Assembly (NCBI RefSeq): GCF_016907255.1
Contig: NZ_JAFBBQ010000001.1
Span: forward strand, 3,002,862 to 3,066,861
Source of the DNA: Microbacterium keratanolyticum
GTDB lineage: Bacteria; Actinomycetota; Actinomycetes; Actinomycetales; Microbacteriaceae
Reading direction: 5' to 3'
Length of the DNA stretch: 64,000 nt
In this document: positions 60,102 through 64,000 of the stretch, one piece after another
How positions within the stretch are numbered: position 1 is the first letter of the stretch
How the letters are laid out: every line of letters starts with the position of its first letter
Made by a program: the position numbers and the translations under genes
The notes under the pieces: model-generated
Seen by the model: the letters and a program-made list of their open reading frames with translations, nothing else
What the model was told of the DNA's origin: nothing
Databases searched by the model: none

Positions 60102-61317
60102 CGTGCAGGATCAGCGCCTCGTCCGACGCGGATGCCGTGCGCAGCTCGGCCGGGATCGCCGCGAGGTAGGCGTCGAAGTTGCGACGAGTCTCTGCGACGC
60201 TGTCTCCCCCGAACTTCTCCAGCACCGAGTTGGCCAGCTCAATCGCCACCATCGCCTCGGCCACGACACCGGCAGCCGGAACCGCGCAGACATCGGAGCG
60301 CTGGTGGTGCGCGGATGCCGCCTCGCCGGAGGTGACATCGATCGTGCGCAGAGCGTGGGGAACGGTCGCGATGGGCTTCATGCCGGCACGGACCCGCAGC
60401 ACGGTGCCCGTGGACATGCCGCCCTCGGTTCCGCCGGCGCGGTCGGACCCGCGAGTGATGCCGTTCTCGGCGACGAAGAGCTCATCGTGCGCAGCCGATC
60501 CACGGCGGCGCGTGGTCTCGAAGCCGTCGCCGACCTCGACGCCCTTGATCGCCTGGATGCTCATGAGCGCGTAGGCAAGACGTGCGTCGAGTCGACGGTC
60601 CCAGTGCACATGCGATCCGAGTCCGGGCGGGAGGCCGTAGGCGAGAACCTCGACGATGCCGCCGAGTGTGTCGCCGTCCTTGCGGGCCGAGGCCACCTCT
60701 TCGACCATCAGCGCCGAGGTCGCGGGGTCGAAGCAGCGCAGCGGATCGGCGTCGAGAGTTGCGACGTCGTCGGGACCCGGAAGCGGGGAACCGTCCGGAA
60801 CGCGCACCGGCCCGATCGAGAGCGTGTGGCTGACCAGCCGAATGCCGAGCTCGCCGAGGAACGCGCGAGCCAGTGCGCCGAGTGCGACGCGGGCCGCGGT
60901 CTCGCGGGCGCTCGCACGCTCGAGAATGGGTCGGGCCTCGTCGAAGCCGTACTTCTGCATGCCCACGAGGTCAGCGTGACCAGGACGCGGGCGCGTCAGG
61001 GGCGCGCTGCGACCGCGCGAGCGATCGGTCAACTCGACCGGCTCGGGGTTCATGACCTCGATCCACTTAGGCCATTCGGTGTTGCCGATGCGCAGCGCGA
61101 TCGGGCTGCCCAGGCTGCGACCATGGCGGACGCCGCCGGAGATCGTGAGGGCATCAGCCTCGAACTTCATCCGCGATCCGCGGCCATCGCCGAGCTTGCG
61201 CCGAGCCAGGTCGGCCTGAATCGCCTCCGAGGACAGCGGGACTCCCGCCGGGAGTCCTTCCATGACGGCAATGAGTTCGGGACCGTGCGATTCGCCGGCC
61301 GTGAGCACGCGGAGCAT
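60088..61317 (-). CDS. aroC: Chorismate synthase
   Basis: The 409-aa FMN-dependent enzyme makes chorismate from EPSP. It begins [15 protein letters not shown]. It also has the FMN-binding [36 protein letters not shown] and the C-terminal RRNFDAYLA. The ATG at 61317 is set by this conserved start; the longer upstream frame overlaps aroE and is not AroC-like. No aroA (EPSP synthase) is in the window. Confidence 0.97.
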   Translation of the reverse strand: MLRVLTAGESHGPELIAVMEGLPAGVPLSSEAIQADLARRKLGDGRGSRMKFEADALTISGGVRHGRSLGSPIALRIGNTEWPKWIEVMNPEPVELTDRSRGRSAPLTRPRPGHADLVGMQKYGFDEARPILERASARETAARVALGALARAFLGELGIRLVSHTLSIGPVRVPDGSPLPGPDDVATLDADPLRCFDPATSALMVEEVASARKDGDTLGGIVEVLAYGLPPGLGSHVHWDRRLDARLAYALMSIQAIKGVEVGDGFETTRRRGSAAHDELFVAENGITRGSDRAGGTEGGMSTGTVLRVRAGMKPIATVPHALRTIDVTSGEAASAHHQRSDVCAVPAAGVVAEAMVAIELANSVLEKFGGDSVAETRRNFDAYLAAIPAELRTASASDEALILHDELA

Positions 61318-61321
61318 TCCT

Positions 61322-62167
61322 CTAGTCTCCCATGACGGCCGCGCGCATTTCGGCCACGACCGTTTCTTCGTCATCCAGGATAGCGAGGGGGTCTCCGTGC
61401 AGGAAGATGCGCACCTGCACGACCGCCTGATGCAGCAGCATCCCGATGCCGGAGAGTCGCGGCGCGTCTGTCCACTGCTCCGCAAGTGCCGAGGGCCAGG
61501 GCGCGTACGCCGCATCGAACAGTGCACCGCCCGCGTCGCCGAGCGCACGCGAGATCGCAGGCTCCAGACGGATGCCACTGGGCAGTGTCGCGATCGTCAC
61601 ATCGACCGTCGAATGTGACGCGTCGAATGCGGATCCGTCGACCGCGACCCCGATCTCCTCGCCGAGTGCGCGCAGCGACGTCACTGCCTCGGGGCGTCGC
61701 GCGACGACATCGATCCGCGTCGCACCGAGTTCGGCGAGGGCGAGGATGGCGGATGCTGCGGTGGCCCCCGCGCCGAGGATGCGCGCGCGCGGACTCTCCT
61801 GCAGACCGCCTTCACGCAGCGCCGCAACGAGTCCGGCGATGTCCGTGTTGAAGCCGTGTCCGCGCAGCGGGCCGTTCACCAGCAGGGTGTTGACAGCACC
61901 CGTGAGCGTTGCCGCGCGGTCACGCGTGTGGGCCCAGCGGAACGCTTCCTCCTTCAGCGGCATCGTCAGCGAGAGCCCTCGCCAGGAGCCGTCCAGTCCG
62001 GTGATCGCCGCAGAGAACGCCTCCGCCGCCACCTGACGACGCGTGTACGACCAGTCCAGACCGAGCGCGCGATACGCGGCGCTGTGCAGCTGAGGGGAAC
62101 GGCTGTGCGAAACGGGGTCGCCCCAGACTGCCAGGCGCGTCGCTGTCTCGATGGCCACCTCGGTCAC
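61322..62167 (-). CDS. aroE: Shikimate dehydrogenase
   Basis: The 281-aa NADP-dependent enzyme reduces 3-dehydroshikimate. From a GTG at 62167 it has the shikimate-binding [14 protein letters not shown], catalytic K72 ([10 protein letters not shown]) and D109 (GFNTDIAGL), and a Rossmann glycine motif [10 protein letters not shown]. The start lies 4 bp after the mltG stop; the ORF could be read from further upstream inside mltG, but that is less likely. It ends 4 bp before aroC starts. Confidence 0.95.
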   Translation of the reverse strand: MTEVAIETATRLAVWGDPVSHSRSPQLHSAAYRALGLDWSYTRRQVAAEAFSAAITGLDGSWRGLSLTMPLKEEAFRWAHTRDRAATLTGAVNTLLVNGPLRGHGFNTDIAGLVAALREGGLQESPRARILGAGATAASAILALAELGATRIDVVARRPEAVTSLRALGEEIGVAVDGSAFDASHSTVDVTIATLPSGIRLEPAISRALGDAGGALFDAAYAPWPSALAEQWTDAPRLSGIGMLLHQAVVQVRIFLHGDPLAILDDEETVVAEMRAAVMGD

Positions 62168-62171
62168 GGCG

Positions 62172-63689
62172 TCAGCACCCGGAATCGGGGTTCTCAGAAC
62201 ACCACTGCTGCATCTGCTCGACATACACGAGGTGCTCGTCGTAGGTGTTCGTGAAGATCGTCTCGCCCGTGTCCATGTTGACGGTCACGAAGTAGAACCA
62301 TGGCCCGTCGACCGGGTGCATCGCCGCGTCGATGGCGAGGTCGCCGGCGCTCGCGATCGGCCCCACAGGGAGTCCGGGATACATGTACGTGTTCCAGCCG
62401 TTGTCGTCGTTGCGAGCCTCCTCCGACGTGCTCGCTTCCCCCTGGTGCAGCTGGCCGTAGCCGTACTGCACGGTCGAGTCCATCTCGAGGCGGCCGCCAG
62501 TCTCGGCGTTGTCGGGGCCGAGCCGGTTCTGGATCACTCGGGAGACCTTGTAGAAGTCCTCTTCGTACCGGGCTTCGCGCTGGATGATCGAGGCGATTGT
62601 GAGGATGCGCTGCTCGTCACCGGCGGGGACACCGGCTGCTGCCAGCGATTCGCGCGTGCGCTCGACCATCGCGGCGATGACCTCCGTCGCCGGCGTGCCA
62701 GCTTCGAAGGTGTCGTACAGTGCCGGGAACAGCCAGCCTTCGAGCGTCGGCGCGGTCACGCCGTAGACGCTCGGGTCTGCGACAGCTGCTTCGAGATCCG
62801 CCATCGGGATGTCCAGGCTCTCGGAGAGGATCGGGAGGATGGCCGCGATCGAGAGCCCCTCCCGGATGAGCGCGGAGTTCTCCAGCTTGTTCGCGGGATC
62901 GTCAAGCGCAGCCAGGGCCGCGGCAGCCGTCATCTTCGTCTGCAGTCGGTACACCCCCGGGTAGAACGTCTTCGCGATGTTCTCCTTCACGAGCATGTCG
63001 TAGAAGACGTCTGAAGTCTTCGTCACGCCTGCGCGGTACAGGGCCGCGGACACCTCGCTCCCTGTGTCACCGCTGGAGATCGTCACGAGGGTCTCCCCCG
63101 TCGCGATGCCCTCCTCGTAGTCTTTGGGCTCACCCCAGCCCATGACCTCGCTGATGCGATCGCCGTAGACGTTCCACACCGCGACGCCACCTGCGACGGC
63201 GCCGCCGAGCAGCACGAGCAGGATGATCAGCGCGATCAGACAGCCCTTCTTGCGCGAGCGACGACGCGGCTCCGTGCTCGTCGGCGTGGTGCCTTCGCGG
63301 TGGAAGAGGTCGTCGAGCGTCGCGCCGGATGGCGCCGCATCACTCGAAGCCGAAGGACCCGGTTCCGAGGCCAGAGGCCACGCGACCGCCTCGGGAGTGC
63401 TCGTCGGCGAGGCCTCGACACGATCCGTGTGCGCGCTGGAGGGAGCCGGAGCCACGATCTCCTGTGCGCCGGTGTCACGCGCCGCCGCCTCTCGCGCTGC
63501 CCGACGGGATCCGGGGACGGGTGCGTCCTCGCTGTCGCGCCCTTCCGAAGCAGCCCGCGCAGCCGCTGCCGTTGGGGCATCGGGAAGTGCACTCTTCGCC
63601 TGCTGCGTGACCGGATCTGGCAGGTTCTCAAAAAGATCAGCGATCGGGTCTTTGCTGTCGTCAGACGGCGCGGCAGAACGGTCGGGCAT
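62172..63689 (-). CDS. mltG: Endolytic murein transglycosylase
   Basis: The 505-aa inner-membrane enzyme cuts nascent peptidoglycan strands. A disordered cytoplasmic N-terminus of about 148 residues (Ala/Ser/Pro-rich) precedes one membrane helix (150-173). A LysM-like subdomain (about 195-260) and the YceG catalytic domain follow, with the active-site glutamate in SIIQREARYEEDFYKVSRV. The mltG-aroE neighbourhood downstream of ruvX is typical of actinobacteria. Confidence 0.94.
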   Translation of the reverse strand: MPDRSAAPSDDSKDPIADLFENLPDPVTQQAKSALPDAPTAAAARAASEGRDSEDAPVPGSRRAAREAAARDTGAQEIVAPAPSSAHTDRVEASPTSTPEAVAWPLASEPGPSASSDAAPSGATLDDLFHREGTTPTSTEPRRRSRKKGCLIALIILLVLLGGAVAGGVAVWNVYGDRISEVMGWGEPKDYEEGIATGETLVTISSGDTGSEVSAALYRAGVTKTSDVFYDMLVKENIAKTFYPGVYRLQTKMTAAAALAALDDPANKLENSALIREGLSIAAILPILSESLDIPMADLEAAVADPSVYGVTAPTLEGWLFPALYDTFEAGTPATEVIAAMVERTRESLAAAGVPAGDEQRILTIASIIQREARYEEDFYKVSRVIQNRLGPDNAETGGRLEMDSTVQYGYGQLHQGEASTSEEARNDDNGWNTYMYPGLPVGPIASAGDLAIDAAMHPVDGPWFYFVTVNMDTGETIFTNTYDEHLVYVEQMQQWCSENPDSGC

Positions 63690-63691
63690 GT

Positions 63692-64000
63692 TCAGGCGGA
63701 CTCCTCGTCGAGCGAAACCTCCGGACCGGCCGGGTTGCCGGTGCGTTTCTCGGTGTCGATCGCGTGCTGCAGCAGCACCACCGCGGCGACCTGATCCACA
63801 ATGCCACGGGAGCCCCGCTGAGTGCGACCCGACGAACGTAATGCAGCGTGCGCCGTCACCGTACTCAATCGCTCGTCCACCAGAATGGCCGGTCGACCTG
63901 AAGCTCGGCTGAGTTCCCGTGCGAAACGTCGCGCATCAGCGGTCGATTCGGTGTCTTCTCCCCGCATGTTGATCGGCAATCCGACCACAAACTCCATCGG
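63692..64000 (-). CDS. ruvX: Putative pre-16S rRNA nuclease / Holliday junction resolvase-like YqgF, partial
   Basis: The C-terminal 102 or so residues of a YqgF/RuvX RNase H-fold protein are present; the N-terminus lies beyond the right edge. VVGLPINMRGEDTESTADARRF and VDERLSTVTAHAAL, with the acidic residue in GIVDQVAAVVLLQ, are family-specific. The stop is 2 bp before the mltG start. The protein is probably complete in the genome. Confidence 0.93.
   Translation of the reverse strand, partial: PMEFVVGLPINMRGEDTESTADARRFARELSRASGRPAILVDERLSTVTAHAALRSSGRTQRGSRGIVDQVAAVVLLQHAIDTEKRTGNPAGPEVSLDEESA

Overview
The window is high-GC bacterial chromosome with the gene content of an actinobacterium. 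The best fit is Microbacteriaceae, probably Microbacterium-like. Supporting signs are an actinobacterial-type IHF domain fused to guanylate kinase, a PriA without helicase motifs, a DNA polymerase I with a degenerate proofreading domain, an ANTAR response regulator of PdtaR type, a Trp-operon-associated membrane protein, and many GTG/TTG starts with 1-4 bp gene overlaps. Assignment to family or genus is inference from gene content, not from a marker search.

Layout. (1) 1-5454: a DUF885-type metallopeptidase (cut by the window edge), polA, a hotdog thioesterase and an ANTAR response regulator; the last two converge on a 26-bp perfect hairpin. (2) 5536-5618: tRNA-Leu(CAA). (3) 5595-19857: a 14.3-kb genomic island inserted into the 3' end of that tRNA gene and bounded by 25-bp direct repeats. 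It carries a tyrosine integrase, a membrane-anchored Mrr-like nuclease, a two-gene nucleotidyltransferase module, several hypothetical or broken genes, a lipoprotein, a very large RHS/YD-repeat polymorphic toxin (frameshifted near its N-terminus) and an excisionase-like HTH protein. It also has a non-coding, repeat-rich, locally AT-rich stretch at 18.7-19.0 kb. (4) 19897-64000: an almost unbroken minus-strand housekeeping array.

The housekeeping array, read in the direction of transcription from the right edge, is: ruvX, mltG, aroE, aroC, aroK, aroB, a GNAT-aroQ fusion, efp and nusB (shikimate pathway, cell wall, translation). After a hairpin come a SNF2 helicase and a metallo-beta-lactamase/Rieske protein. 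Then follow pyrR, pyrB, pyrC, a small membrane protein, carA, carB, pyrF and IHF-gmk (UMP synthesis and nucleotide kinase) behind a recognisable PyrR-binding leader. Next are rpoZ, metK, priA, fmt, rsmB, rpe, hisE, hisG, hisF and hisI. A trp segment follows (membrane protein, HGxxPAAW protein, trpC, trpB, trpA) that lacks trpE, and the array ends with lgt, gltB, gltD, pyk and a small phosphotransferase.

The most interesting region is the island: an RHS protein with a C-terminal HExxH metallopeptidase-like tip, followed by a lipoprotein gene that is a candidate immunity protein, alongside candidate defence genes and an unexplained cluster of short repeats.
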